64,000 bases of DNA, taken from contig NC_063172.1 of NCBI RefSeq assembly GCF_023159225.1, positions 65,415,067 through 65,479,066 of the forward strand. Direction: 5' to 3'. The position numbers and the translations under genes are program-made. This document shows positions 42,841 to 55,500 of this stretch, one piece after another. Every line of letters starts with the position of its first letter. The first letter of the stretch is position 1. The notes under the pieces were generated by a model. That model worked only from the letters and a program-made list of their open reading frames with translations, was not told where the DNA came from and searched no databases. This DNA comes from Perognathus longimembris pacificus. Its lineage: Eukaryota; Chordata; Mammalia; Rodentia; Heteromyidae.

Positions 42841-42944
42841 TAGTATAATAATTAAGATAATCCTAGCAGATCACAGTAGCTCAATAGCAATGTCCATACC
42901 AACACATAAGATGATACTAAGTGACATGAACTCCAAGTTATGAG

Positions 42945-43400
42945 ATTTCAATTTAACCTGTCAGTTTATAAGTACAGTGCATCTTGATCAATGTTATCCT
43001 CTCTATAGTTCCTCCCCCATCTCTCCCAATCCCACTCATAAAATATGTTTTAACTCAGATATTGTCCCTAGTCCCAAGTTTTCACTCTTGATTTATCCAG
43101 TTAAGCTTATAAAAATGTAACAGTGTTTCTTAAATTCAAAATTAAACACATACTTTAATAAAGCATGTCAGTGCCATGTGAACTTCTTCATGCTGCTCCT
43201 TTTTATCTTTTTTGTCTTTTTAATTTTTTCTTTTCATGAATTTTTTAAACTACCTTAAAGTAGTTTACAAAGGAATTTCCATTTACTAAAGCAGTTTATG
43301 AATACAGTATATCTTGATTAATGTCACCTTTTCAAACATTATCACCCGTCTCTGCCAAACCCATCCCTCACTCTTAATTTTGTAGGATATAAATTGGATT
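42945..43400 (-). mobile_element. Possible old L1 3' UTR pieces, minus strand
   Basis: GCATCTTGATCAATGTTATCC (about 42979) and the similar ATATCTTGATTAATGTCACC (about 43310) are two versions of one motif. It occurs a third time near 48387 (TTTTCTTGATCTGTGTTACC). They are related repeats, probably L1 3' UTR, but not fully delimited. Confidence 0.4.
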
Positions 43401-44242
43401 CTAATCTTTAACAGTTATGATTAATAATTCACAATTTTATCAAATCCTTGCAAATCCCTGAATTTATGGATGGCTCTCTAGAACTCAACATTGTGAGTCC
43501 TATAAGCTCTGTCATGGATGACTGTCCTTGAGAGCAGACTTAATCTTTCTCTTTCAGAGCTACCAAGCAAGGGACAACTCTGGGGAAGTACTGGAGAAAA
43601 GTATTCAGTCCTTCATTCTCTAGTCCTTTCTCTTGAGAGGTGTTAAGCTTAAAAAAATTATGTCTGTTACTGAAATAAATTCCAGAGTTCATTCTTCCTT
43701 TGAGGGCATAGCTGCTGTCTTATCCTGTGGGCTCCCTGAAGCTCAGAGCTGAGAAGTATGTCAGGGCACACCCCTACTTGGATCATCACATTACCTGCTT
43801 TGCTTTTCTATTCATAGGATGCACTCATTTTTAGATAATGGTTACTGAGATGCTGTGAAAGCAAAAATATTAAAACTTTTTTGAAATGATATATCAGTTT
43901 CTCACCCAGAAGCATTCAAGTCATTTTCCTTTTTGCATATTCTTCCTAGTCCTGTCAATAGTTAAGTGTATTTTTATGTAGTTATTCTTTCAGATCCTCT
44001 TTTCTTAAAATAATGACATTATTTGAAAGCTGGTTTTTGGTTGTTTTTTTTTTTTCCCAAAGCCACTGTTGTTCTTTACTTCTGCAGGTGGCTTTTACCT
44101 AAATCTGTGTTCACATAGTGTGAAGAACTAGAAAAGAGCACATCACTACACAATCTTGGTGCTGATTTCTAAAGTCTCCAGGATGTTTACCAAGCTTACA
44201 AGACTGACCCAATTTTCATTTTGTATGCATGTTTTCCTCCCT

Positions 44243-44325
44243 GGGCTGGTGGCGTAGATCAGTGGTAGAACATTTGTCTAGCATGTATGAAGTGCTGAGT
44301 TTGATTTCTAGCAATGCCAAAAAGA
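44243..44325 (+). mobile_element. ID-like SINE monomer
   Basis: GGGCTGGTGGCGTAGATCAGTGG to GAGTTTGATTTCTAGCAATGCC; an old copy with mutated boxes. Confidence 0.75.
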
Positions 44326-47300
44326 AAAGAGGATTGACCATCCTCTAATCTTCTGAATTATATAAAAATAAATGGATATAATATCTGAAATTTTAAGAAG
44401 CTATAAAATAACATCACTTAAAAAAAGACAAGCAAGAATTGCTCTAGCTTATCAAGAATGCCAAGTGTTGCCATGGAAGATAGGCTCTCACCAAGACAAC
44501 AAGTGTGAGAGCTTTGTGTGGACAGTAATGTTCACAAAGATGAATAAAAAGGAGAGAAGTTTTTATTAGCTAGGAGATCTAAACAGCCTAGGAAAAGAGT
44601 ATTCAGTGAAGCTGGAGTTAAATGATTTTTCTCTTTTAGTGTTCTAAGGCTCATTAAAGCCATAAAATTTTTCTAGAGAGAGTGCTTTAAAAGAAGTTTG
44701 TTTTTCCAGCTAATTGCCTGTTATACATTCAGATTTTAATAATTACTTCAGCTTACTTGCAAAATGCTGTGTTATTCCTATTCACATCAAAATGGAAATT
44801 TTTATTCAGGAAGAATCTGTTAGAAAATATATGACTTTTTCAAGGTACATTCAAAATTCTCATGACTTCTTTTCTGTCCTAGGAAAGCATTAACATCTTA
44901 CCTATTGATAAGAAGCATTACAAAAACAGTCCTAAAATTTACCAAGTTTGTTTTTCATCTTTCTCTGAGAGTATGTTTTCATCTTCCTCTCATAACATTG
45001 AATGGTGATTAATGCCTTTAAAAAATACCCAAAAAGGTAAAGATGACTTAATCTAAGTTAGAAGGACAAATTTTATCCCAGGAGCTAAAATACTTTTTAA
45101 AAAATTTATTACTGCCTGTTTTCTGTTCAGTTTTATAAACCCGACTATCTGGGCTAATCTTAGGTATTCTGATTAGATTTATTTTAAGGCACCTGGTAAT
45201 CTCTATCCTGGACACTAACTGTTGAGCTATCATTTAGTCAGTTAATCTTTGGTATTTTCCATTTCCCCTTTTGAGATCTTGTTCTTTGTGCCCACCTGTT
45301 CCCTGCCTGCCACACACTGGTGACAGTAGCCCTGGGCCTTTGTTCTTTGAGGGTTGGCAGGTTGGCATGAAGATTACTCCTGCTCATTAAACCCAGGTTT
45401 CACTTCTATGGCATGTGTTCCTTTTTTCTCTCAGCTATATAATTTCCCTTAAATGTCCTCAGGACATTTTATTGAAGATTCCTGAATATAACTGCAATTG
45501 CAAAGTGTATTTGTGATAATGGGAAGAGAAAGTTTCTTCTGTAGGGGAGGGAAACGTTTAGATCCTTTTTGATTACATGGTGTATGTTTCTGTGGAGACA
45601 TGGGACCATGTGTTATTCACGTGGTAGGCGTCCTGTAAGTGAGACATGAGGGCAGGAGCACATTGGTTGAGACTGATGAAATGTTCAGTCTTCTCCCCTT
45701 TTGCATGGATCCTTGCGAAACGTTGGAAGAGAGCTTAGTTTTATGCTCAGATGCAATAGCTTCTTGTAAAATTTGTGATAGACATATTTTAGTCATTGTC
45801 ATTTATGAGTGCTCTGATAACTCCTTTGACTTCCCCTCCTGCCTTGTGTTTGGTGCTGCTGGATCCGATATGGGTATTTTAGGTTTATAATAAGGGGAAA
45901 TTAAGTTAGTAATAGAGCTAGTTCAGGTTTCATGGACTGCATAGTCTCCCTCAATATGTGCAACCCAGTTCCAATCTAGAACCGCTGAGGGTGCTAAAAT
46001 CTGCAGATACAGATTGTATATAATCAGTCCACATTTGTATACTTTAAATCTCTAGATTATTTATCCCTAACACAATGTAAATTATATATATGTATCAGAT
46101 ATATGTAAAATATATATGTATGTATATGTCATTGTTTTATTACATTGTTTGGGGAATAATGCTAAGAAACAGACTGTAACTGTTCAGTACATTTACTTTA
46201 AAAATGTCTTCCATCCTTATTTGAATTAGCAGATACAGATCTTTCAGATACACAGAGCCAGTTGCATTTATATGGTTTGCAGTCATTTTGGAGAGTTATA
46301 GCTAGATGTTCTGATAAAGGAATAGTTTCTAGGAAAACTTTTTTTTAATCTTACTTTGAGTTTTTATTTGCATGATAGTTTGTGAATTAACAAAATACAA
46401 CTTAACTTCTGTTTTAAAATATTAATAATATTTATGCAGTTGATTGTTAATCTGTTTTAAAAGGATTCATGCAAAGGAAAAAAAATAAGGACTATAATTC
46501 TATATACATCTCTATAAACCTGTTGTGCTATGGGGTCATAGACCTACCAGACTGCAAGCCAGTTTATTAAAAGTATACCGTACTTTTTCCTTTAAAAACT
46601 ATTTTTGTGACTTTACACGCTAAAAATTTACAAAATATGTGACAGCTTTTTTTTTTTTTTATACAGTTACATCATATGCAGGCTTCTGTGCTTTGCCAGC
46701 AATCTAATCTGATAGGTCGCCAATTCAGGGCTAAGTATCATTTATAATTCACCACACCACCCCCCAAATACACACAAGAACCTTAAAAAATTTACAAATG
46801 GATGAATAAAGTCAATAAATAGTTTTGCTTTAAAAAAATTGAAGATTCATAGTTGAGTTGTGTTTTGTTTCACTATGCTGAGTCACTTAGCGCCATGATA
46901 CAAGAGTGCGAAGTCTTCATGAATGTGTCGTATTGCATCTCTTACAAAGGATGTGTAGGTCAGTGGTGGGGAGATGTATGTGATATATCTTAAGCTAGTC
47001 AATGGAAATTTCCCCAGTTGTCAGATGTGTACAACTATAAGCAGAGAATTGAAAATGTACTGAAACCTACAGGTGGAATTGTATAGCTTTCCAGTTAGAA
47101 TATATAGGATGATAAAACAGGAACCATTGTCAACTTACGTACATTTTTTCTTTTTGTGATGGGAATTGTATGAAATAGAATTGTTCAAACTATTTAGATA
47201 ATATAACTATAAACTACAATGTCTATGTGTGTGCTTGAGATAATTTGCATATCCTTACCATCAGTATATAATACAAATTCAATCAATTATGCTGCATAAA

Positions 47301-48110
47301 GGAGAACATTGTTTTTCCAGTCTTGTAAAATACAATGTCACAAAATAGCTGTTGTGTAAAAAAGCTAGAGTATTTAACAAGAAAGTGTAGAAGGAAAGAA
47401 TTAGAAAGGCACGTTGGGTAGCCAGTAAAAAATTTTGTGTCATTTCTGTAGAATTTGTATTATTTGTGGAATTTGTTGGTGCTTAAATTTTTCTAATTTA
47501 TTGTGATTTCTATTATCACTCTACTTTTTAGTTTAATCTTGCATTTATAATTCTACATTCTTTCCTTTAACAAAGTTTCCCTCATCTACATTTTGTGAAC
47601 TTCTGTCTCTAAAACCTGAATCTACCTTTGAATGAGGTAAGATAAACTAAACCAACCTGAGTCCTAGCTTAGTTAGTCAGGGACAGGAAATAGAAAGAAA
47701 TGAAATTTGTAGGCAATGGTAAAAGTAGTCAAAGTACTAAAAGCTAAGCAAGGAGCAAAATGTGTATTAAAAAAACACATTGTTATAGGTGTGGCACAAT
47801 GGAGTTACTAAAGGTTTGTAAATTGTATATTTTCAGTTTTACAGTATTTATTTGTCTGTACTTCCTCTTTCCCATTCTGAAATATCCTGTTAGTTGTTTA
47901 GTAAAACAGTTATAGCAAAGTTAAGCATGTTTTCAAAAGCCTAGGTATAGTTCTTTATTCTTTTTCAATAAACATTTTATAGAAAAATAAAACTGGCAGC
48001 TCAGTTAAGAGTGTGAATAAAAAATGCAATATTCAGTTTACTTATGATATGGAACTAATAGGCCTATGTTCCCCCTGTTCTCTCCCTCTTTTGTAGATTA
48101 TCTTTAAGTA
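44326..48110. other. Repeat-poor intergenic block, about 3.8 kb
   Basis: No SINE or LTR was recognised. There is a TA-rich patch at about 46080-46130 and a T run at 46650-46663. Reading frames are short and resemble nothing known. Confidence 0.45.
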
Positions 48111-48135
48111 GTTGTACAAAGTAATTACCATTCAA

Positions 48136-48341
48136 GGGGCTGGTGATATGGCCTAGTGGCAAGAGTGCTTGCCTCGTATACATGAGGCCCTGGGTTCGAT
48201 TCCCCAGCACCACATATACAGAAGACGGCCAGAAGTGGCGCTGTGGCTCAAGTGGCAGAGTGCTAGCCTTGAGCAAAAGGAAGCCAGAGACAGTGCTCAG
48301 GCCCTGAGTCCAAGGCCCAGGGCTGGCCAAAAAAAAAAAGA
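48136..48341 (+). mobile_element. Type A SINE, full length
   Basis: It belongs to the CTTGCCTCGTATACATGAGG group. A perfect 18-bp duplication, AAAGTAATTACCATTCAA, lies at 48118-48135 and 48342-48359. The target is inside an older L1-like 3' UTR piece that continues past it. Confidence 0.96.
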
Positions 48342-48429
48342 AAAGTAATTACCATTCAACACATCAGTTTATGAACACAATTTTTCTTGATCTGTGTTAC
48401 CCCTTTCATCATTTTTCCCATCCCTCTTA

Positions 48430-49605
48430 GCCTTCTTCCTCCCCTCTGTTTTCTTACTTTTGGAAGATATGCAGTAGATTTTATGACTGTATTCTCATTC
48501 TCCTTCCTCTCTTCATTCATCTACCCCTTTTCCTTTGACCCCATCCCATTTTCAGTACCTGTAAAAATACAGAACATTTCACAAATTTGTGCGTCATCCT
48601 TGTTCAGGGGCAATGCTGTATCATTCCAATTTTATGTATCATTCCCATTTTAGTACATGTGCTGCAAAAGCAAGTACTGGTTCTTGATTTTTTCCACTTT
48701 GATTATAAAAATAGATTTTCCTCTTGTATTAGAGAATGTTCTCTAAATGATGAGGCCCTAAAACATATATAGTAAGATTCAGCAATTACTGAATTGAACT
48801 GCTTTCCTGATTTTCCTGTTAAGGGCTCTGTCCAGGGAAGCGTGATTCTCATCTCAAGCACATTTATAAAATTCAGCTCCTTAGAAAGTGTAACTAGATG
48901 TTCGAAGCATGTAGAGCTATAGATTATTACAGTGGCCTAGAACCAGTTCCTTGGGGGGCGGGGCAGGGGAAAAGTGAGGTTGCTCTTCTGTAGATTCTTG
49001 CTCTGATGATTAGTTAATGCTTATTCTTCATTTCAAAGGCCTGAAGTTCTGGGACAAGCAAAGGCACTTTGCTGATGTGGAGTCTTGTGTCGAATTTGCA
49101 TCCCTTGTTATCCTTTTAGGACCTGAGATTCTCTGATCCTATGTATCCTGAACATATAGCTGAAAACTCCATGAATGAAACGGTGATGTTGTAGGAAGAG
49201 CACTACTTGTTGAATTTTTGCCCTTTTTCAGTTAGACCTCTTTCCTGAAGTATGTTTTAAGTTTATATTCTACAAAATAACATTCACAGACATTATATAG
49301 CTGATTAATTGCAATGACTGGGTTGAGACTTTAAGAGTATGTTTGATCTGTAGCCTGCTCCCATTTTTTACCTAAAAATCTCCCTAAAAAACTAAAAGAC
49401 AAATTTGTTCAAACTGTAAAGGAATACAATATACCCCTTACAGAATTAGTTTATGGATAGTTATATCTGTCATCTTTTTCTGCATATGCAAAAAATATTT
49501 TAAAATATTTAAAATAATTTTAATAAAATGTGTAAAAGTATTTATTCTTCATTTTATGATTGTACTCATAAAAATTTCAGTGTATATCCTACAAAATTAA
49601 GGGAA
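48430..49605. other. Intergenic stretch with nothing recognised
   Basis: The first 250 bases are pyrimidine-rich and may belong to the split L1-like 3' UTR. The rest is unassigned. Confidence 0.45.
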
Positions 49606-49609
49606 AGCA

Positions 49610-49735
49610 GGGGCTGGGAAGGATGGGCTACAATGTTGGGTTAGTTGATCAAGATTCATTGAATTCATAAACTATTTTGTACAATTCCTTTGTACAACTA
49701 CTTAAAGATAATAAAATATACTTAAAATATTATAT
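49610..49735 (+). mobile_element. L1 3' end fragment
   Basis: GGGGCTGGGAAGGATGGGC through TTTGTACAACTACTTAAAG to ATAATAAAATA. Confidence 0.5.
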
Positions 49736-49811
49736 CAAAAATTTTTGAGAAAATATTGTACTTCACTTACAATTTTTTGGAAGTTTCATTCACTGTAAGA
49801 CCTATATTTAA

Positions 49812-50008
49812 GGGCTGGGGATATGGCCTAGTGGCAAGAGCGCTTGCCTTGTATACTTGAAGCCCTGGGTTCGATTCCCCAGCACCACATATACAGAAAA
49901 TGGCCAGAAGTGGCGCTGTGGCTCAAGTGGCAGAGTGCTAGCCTTGAGCAAAAGGAAGCCAGGGACAGTGCTCAGGCCCTGAGTCCAATGCCCAGGACTG
50001 GCCAAAAT
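49812..50008 (+). mobile_element. Type A SINE, full length
   Basis: It is close to the copy at 48136 (GAGCGCTTGCCTTGTATAC variant). Its A-rich tail has become a (GATA)n microsatellite. Confidence 0.95.
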
Positions 50009-50010
50009 AA

Positions 50011-50094
<84 letters not shown>

Positions 50095-50100
50095 ATAAAT
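50006..50100. repeat. (GATA)n microsatellite in a SINE tail
   Basis: About 20 ATAG/GATA tetramers, flanked on both sides by AAAT units that look like the original tail. Confidence 0.97.
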
Positions 50101-50117
50101 CAATCCAAATGTAAAGT

Positions 50118-50195
50118 GCCTGGAGATGTGGTCCACGTGGTAGAATGCCTACCTTGCAAGCTCGAGACCCAGAGTTCAATCACCTGGACTGCCAC
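50118..50195 (+). mobile_element. ID-like SINE monomer, diverged
   Basis: GCCTGGAGATGTGGTCCACGTGG to GAGTTCAATCACCTGGACTG. Confidence 0.6.
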
Positions 50196-51985
50196 CAATA
50201 ATAATGCTACTATTAATACTACTATTGCTGCTATTACTAACGATTATAGTAAAGTCTAAATTACTGGTGCCATTTAACAGATGGAGAAACTGAGGGTCAG
50301 TCATTCCAGGACTGACATTTGATTTCAAGAACGTTTTCCTATGTAAACTTATTATGTTACCCTAACCTGCTCTCATACATGAGAAAGAAGGTATTCTGAA
50401 ACCATTTGGAACCAGTAATTATTTAGGAATTTCACGAAGGAAAACACAACATGACTCAGAATCATAAAACTATCAACATTGAGCATTTATCTTTACAAAG
50501 TGCTTTCCTTTCTTAATCCTCACAATAACTAGGTGAGGCAAAAGTTATCTCAGTTCCTTAAACAAAAAAGCTGAAGTTCAGAGCAGCTATAGGTTTGCCA
50601 ACACGCGTAAAGCAATGAGTCAGAACTGGAATTAAGGTGAGAAACTTAACTGTTAATGGCTAATACTTGGGGACTCTAGTTTCTGCAGTCATTTAGACAC
50701 TTAAGGAGACAAGGTAACGTTCTTTAAAACTCATGTTGGTTGTTGTAGTCTGAAGTCAGCTGGGTTGATCTTGCGGGGGGGGGTGGCATTCAGACTTCTC
50801 TAATGTGACTGAGTGAAACCATGTAGATCTTACCCACCTTATTACTGCTGGCATTGTCAGAGACTACTGGTAACTATCAATGTACAAGGCATTGTGATCG
50901 AAACCTTAGAAGAGTGACCTACAGGGCTCCACAGTGTTGTACCCCATAAACTTCAGGCCGGTCTCTGTTCCGTTATATATGTATCTTGCTACTGGATACT
51001 CAGCCATCCGAAAAATGTACTATATCTTTGGAGGGAGCTACAGTTCCATAGCATCTTTCAAAAAAATGACTCCATAGTGTAAAGCATGGGTTTTCTTCAT
51101 TCAAGAGGAGAAGATCAAGATTATAAACTAGTACAGACAATGAAGTATGGTGGCTCCTCAAAAAAAATTAAGCATAGCATTACTCTATGATTCAGAAATT
51201 CTAGATGTATATTTGAGAGAACTAAAGCAAGTATTTTCTCATCATTTCCTCGAATAAGCTGTGGTCCTCTACACAGGATATTTTCTTGGCCTCTATTGCT
51301 CCCTCTCTCCTCTTGAATCATCCAGCATTTATTCTCTCATTCCTAAGTCTCAATCTTAATCTTACTTCCTCCAGAGGCTTTTCTTGACCCCCCTCCACCC
51401 AAGGTCAGGGTCCCCTGTTGGACACTTTTATAACCCTCTGTACTTTTCTGAATAGTCATCTTTGTTAAATAATGCCCAAGATAATCACCGTAAGAGGAAA
51501 GGATAATTTGGGCTCATAGTTTTGGAGGTTTCAGTCTATAATTAATTGGCCTCATTGCTTTCAGGCCTGTTTGGGGGCAGGCTATCATGGTGGGAACACG
51601 TGTGGAGGAAATTGCACTTTGTGACAGCTAGGATAAAAAGAGGAAGAGGGTGAACTGTTAACTATTCTCGCTAGGGCCTGACTCCCCAGTGACCGAACGT
51701 ACTTCTCAGCTCCATTTAAAGGTTCCACCACCTTCCAATAGTTTCAGGGGATCTCATTTGGGGGCTTTTTAGGAGATATTCAAGATCCATATGATAGCTT
51801 TCTTAACCATGGCACCCAGCATAAGTGTCATCTCCAAACTATTGTTATTTTTTCATAATACAGCATTCCCCATAGAACTGCTACATTTTTGTTGTATCTC
51901 ATTTTAGTACCTGAATTTTTGCCCAGTTTAAGATTTTCCATGGCATGTGTAGGAAGGGTCTGAGTTGCTTGGCACAAGCAGGAAT
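50196..51985. other. Intergenic stretch with nothing recognised
   Basis: Trinucleotide ACT/ATT runs lie at 50198-50240 and a G run at 50775-50783. No gene was read. Part of 51440-51800 (GGACACTTTTATAACCC, AGTTTTGGAGGTTTCAGTC, GGTGGGAACACGTGTGGAGG) may be an ancient repeat. Confidence 0.4.
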
Positions 51986-52048
51986 CTTAAAAATAAATCT
52001 TTATTGAAAAGATGATAACCAGGGGTTACAGCTACATAAACAGGTAAT

Positions 52049-52062
52049 GAGAACATGTTTTT
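52049..52062. repeat. L1 target-site duplication, left copy
   Basis: GAGAACATGTTTTT, identical to 59834-59847. Confidence 0.93.
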
Positions 52063-52531
52063 GTTTGTTTGTTTGTTTTTATAATTTATTAATTAAACAA
52101 TTTTTTTGACAAGGTGTTGTACAAAAGGGGTACAGTTACATAGTAGGGAAGTGTGTATATTTCTTGTGATATCTTACACCCTGTTTTTCCTTCCCTTCCC
52201 TAGGTCAGGCAGACATATATACAATACCCAATATACCAAGAACATATACAGTAGCCACGTGGCCTACGCCAAAGAAAATTCGCCTAGGACTTTAAATGTA
52301 ATGTCGACATTAGACAATATGTCAACAGTAGTCTTATATGAACGTACATACATAGCTTTTGAGCTATTGTACTCCACTGAGAGGTCAATTTTTGACCTTT
52401 ATATGTTGAGTAGTTGTTTGGTTTTAGTTACATAATGTAGGATCGCTGACCCAAACCTGTGGGAAATACCATTTAACAAGAAGTTTTTGGTTTTGCAGAC
52501 CTGGTCTCTACTCTCTCCCCCTTCCCCCACC

Positions 52532-55500
52532 TTAACAGTCATATATCAAGGAGATCATGCCCCTTTGTTTTCTGTGTTCTAGGCTTGTCACGCTCAACAT
52601 TATTTGTTCAAGTTGTGACCATTTCCCTGCGAATACCAATATTTCACCATTTCTAATTGCTATGTAGTATTCCATTGTGTATAGGTGCCATATTTTTTGG
52701 AACCATTCATCTGTGGAGGGGCATTTGGGTTGTTTCCATATTTTGGCTATTGTGAATTGTGTAGCGATAAACATGGAAGTGCAGATGTCTTTTTGATATC
52801 TTGGGACCTGTTGTTCAGGATAGGTGCCTAGGAGTGGTATGGCTAGGGCATAGGGTAGGTCTATGTTGAGCTTTTTGAGGAACCTCCATACTGTTCTTCA
52901 AAGTGGTTGTACTAATTTGCACTCCCACCAACAATGGAGAAGGGTTCCTCTTTCCCCACACCCCCTCCAGCATTTGTTGTTGCCTGAGTTCAGAGTATAG
53001 GCCATTCTAACTGGAGTGAGGTGGTATCTCAGGGTTGTTTTTATTTGCATTTCCTTTACTGCCAGGGATGTTGAACATTTCCTCATATGTTTCTTTGCCA
53101 TTTTTATCTCTTCTCTTGTGAAGTCTCTCTTTAGCTCCTTTGCCCATTTCCTAATTGGTTTACTGGGCTTGGAGGGGCTTAGTTTTTTGAGTTCTTTGTA
53201 GATGACAGATATTAGGCCTTTGTCTGTTGCTGTGCTGGTAAATATCCTTTCCCATATCGTTGGCTGTCTTTCTATTTTGGAGGCTATGTCCTTAGCTGGG
53301 CAGAAACTTTTTATTTTGTAGTAGTCCCATTTGTCGAGTCCCTTATCTGTTGTGTCCCTGGGACTCTATTTAGGAAGTTCCTTCCTGTGCCTATAAGTTC
53401 TAGTGTCTTTCCTACTCTGTCTTTCAGTAGTTTCAAGGATTCAGGTCTGATATTGAGGTCCTTGATCCATTTTGAGTTGATCTTGGTGCATGGTGATAGG
53501 CTAGGGTCTACATTGAGTTTTCTGCATATGGCTGCCCAGTTTTTCCAGCACCAGTAGTTGAAGAGGCTCTGTTTATTCCATTGTATGTCTTTAGCTCCTT
53601 TGTTGACTATCAGCTGACTGTAAGAGTGGGGTTTTATTTCTGGATCTTCAATTCTAATCCATTGGTCTTCAGGTCTGTTTTTATACCAATACCAGGATGT
53701 TTTTGTTATGATGGCCTTGTAGTAGAGCTTGAAGTCTGGTATTGTGATACCTCCTGTACTATTTTTTTTGCCTAGAATTGCTTTGGCTATTCTAGGTTTT
53801 TTGCTGTTCCATATGAATTTATGGATTGTTTTCTCTATTTCAGTGAAGAATGTGGCTGGGATTTTGATAGGTATTGCATTGAATTTGTATAACAATTTGG
53901 GCAATATGGCCATTTTCACTATATCGATTCTGCCTACCCATGAGCATGGGAGGTCTTTCCATCTCCTTGTGTCTTTGATTTCCATTATTATATTTTTATA
54001 GTTTTCCATTAAATAGGTCCATCACATCTTTGGTTAGGTTGATCCCTAGGTACTTTATTCTCTTTTTGGCTACTGTAAATGGAATTATTTCCATAATTTC
54101 CTTTTCTGCTTGTACATTGCTGGTATACAGAAAAGCTGCTGACTTTTGTGGGTTGATTTTGTATCCTGCTATTTTGCCAAAATGGTTTATTAGGTGTAGG
54201 AGTTTGGGGACTGAGTTTTTGGGGTCCTTCAGATATAAGATCATGTCATCTTCGAATAGGGATAGCTTGATTTCTTCCTTGCCGATGTGGATCCCTTTGA
54301 TGTCCTCCTCTTGCCTTATTGCTATGGCTAGGGATTCTAGCACTATGTTGAACAGAAGTGGGGAGAGTGGGCATCCTTGTCTTTTTCCTGAGTTTAGGGG
54401 GAATGATTTTACTTTCTCCCCATTTAATACAATATTAGCAGTTGGTCTGTTTTATATGGCTTTTATTGTTTTGAGGAATATTCCATCTATTCCTGTTCTC
54501 TCCAGAGCTTTTAATAAATATGGATGTTGTATTTTGTCAAAGGCTTTTTGTGCATCGACTGAGATAACAATGTGATTCTTGATTTTAGTTCTGTTGATGT
54601 GGTGAATTACATTGATTGATTTATGGATGTTGAACCATCCTTGTGACTGTGGGATGAAGCCTACTTGGTCATGATGTATAATTTTCCTGATCAGTTTCTG
54701 GATCCTATTAGCTAATATTGTATTGAAGAGCTTTGCATCTGTGTTCATTAGTGATATTGGTCTGTAGTTCTCTTTTTTGTTGGGTCTTTGCCTAGTTTGG
54801 GGATGAGTATAATATTAGCTTCATAGAATGAGTTTGGGATTTCTACCTCTGTTTCTATTTCAGGGAAGAGTTTGAGGAGTATTGGTATTAGCTCCTCACT
54901 AAAGATTTTATAGAATTTGTTGGTGAATCCATCTGGACCTGGGATTTTCTTTGTTGGGAGGCTCTTGATTTCCCCCTGTATCTCGCTGTAAGTTATTGGT
55001 TTATTTAGTTGATTTATTTCTTCTTGGTTCAGTTTGGGCAGTTTATACTTCTCTAAGAATTGATCCATTTCTGTAAAATTATTGTTTTTTAGTGATTAGA
55101 GGTTCTGGAAATAGTTCCTTATGATTGTTTGAATATCGTGTGTATTTGTTGTAATTTTTCCGGTAGAGTCCCTGATTTTACGTATATGAGTCTCTTCTTT
55201 TCTGTTTTTTTTTTGTAAGTCTTGCGAGGGGTCTGTCAATTTTATTTATTTTATCAAAGAACCAGCTTTTAGTCTTATTTATTTGTTGAATGGTCTTTTC
55301 TATTTTCAATCAGATTTATCTCTTCTTTGATCTTTGTGATCTCTTGCCTCCTAGTCATTTTAGATTCGATCATTTCTTGTTTCTCCAGTTGTTTTAGTTT
55401 CATCGTGAGGTTATTCACCTGCTCTGCTTCCATTCTTTTAATGTGAGTGCTGAGGGCAATGATCTTGCCCCTCAGTACTGCCTTAGCTGTATCCGATAGG

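Noticed and set aside
49808..50179. Minus-strand frame of 123 codons with an LSIY repeat
   Set aside because: It is the (GATA)n microsatellite and a SINE read backwards.
53581..54575. Plus-strand frames across the L1
   Set aside because: They are antisense shadows of ORF2; the minus-strand frames carry the reverse-transcriptase motifs.
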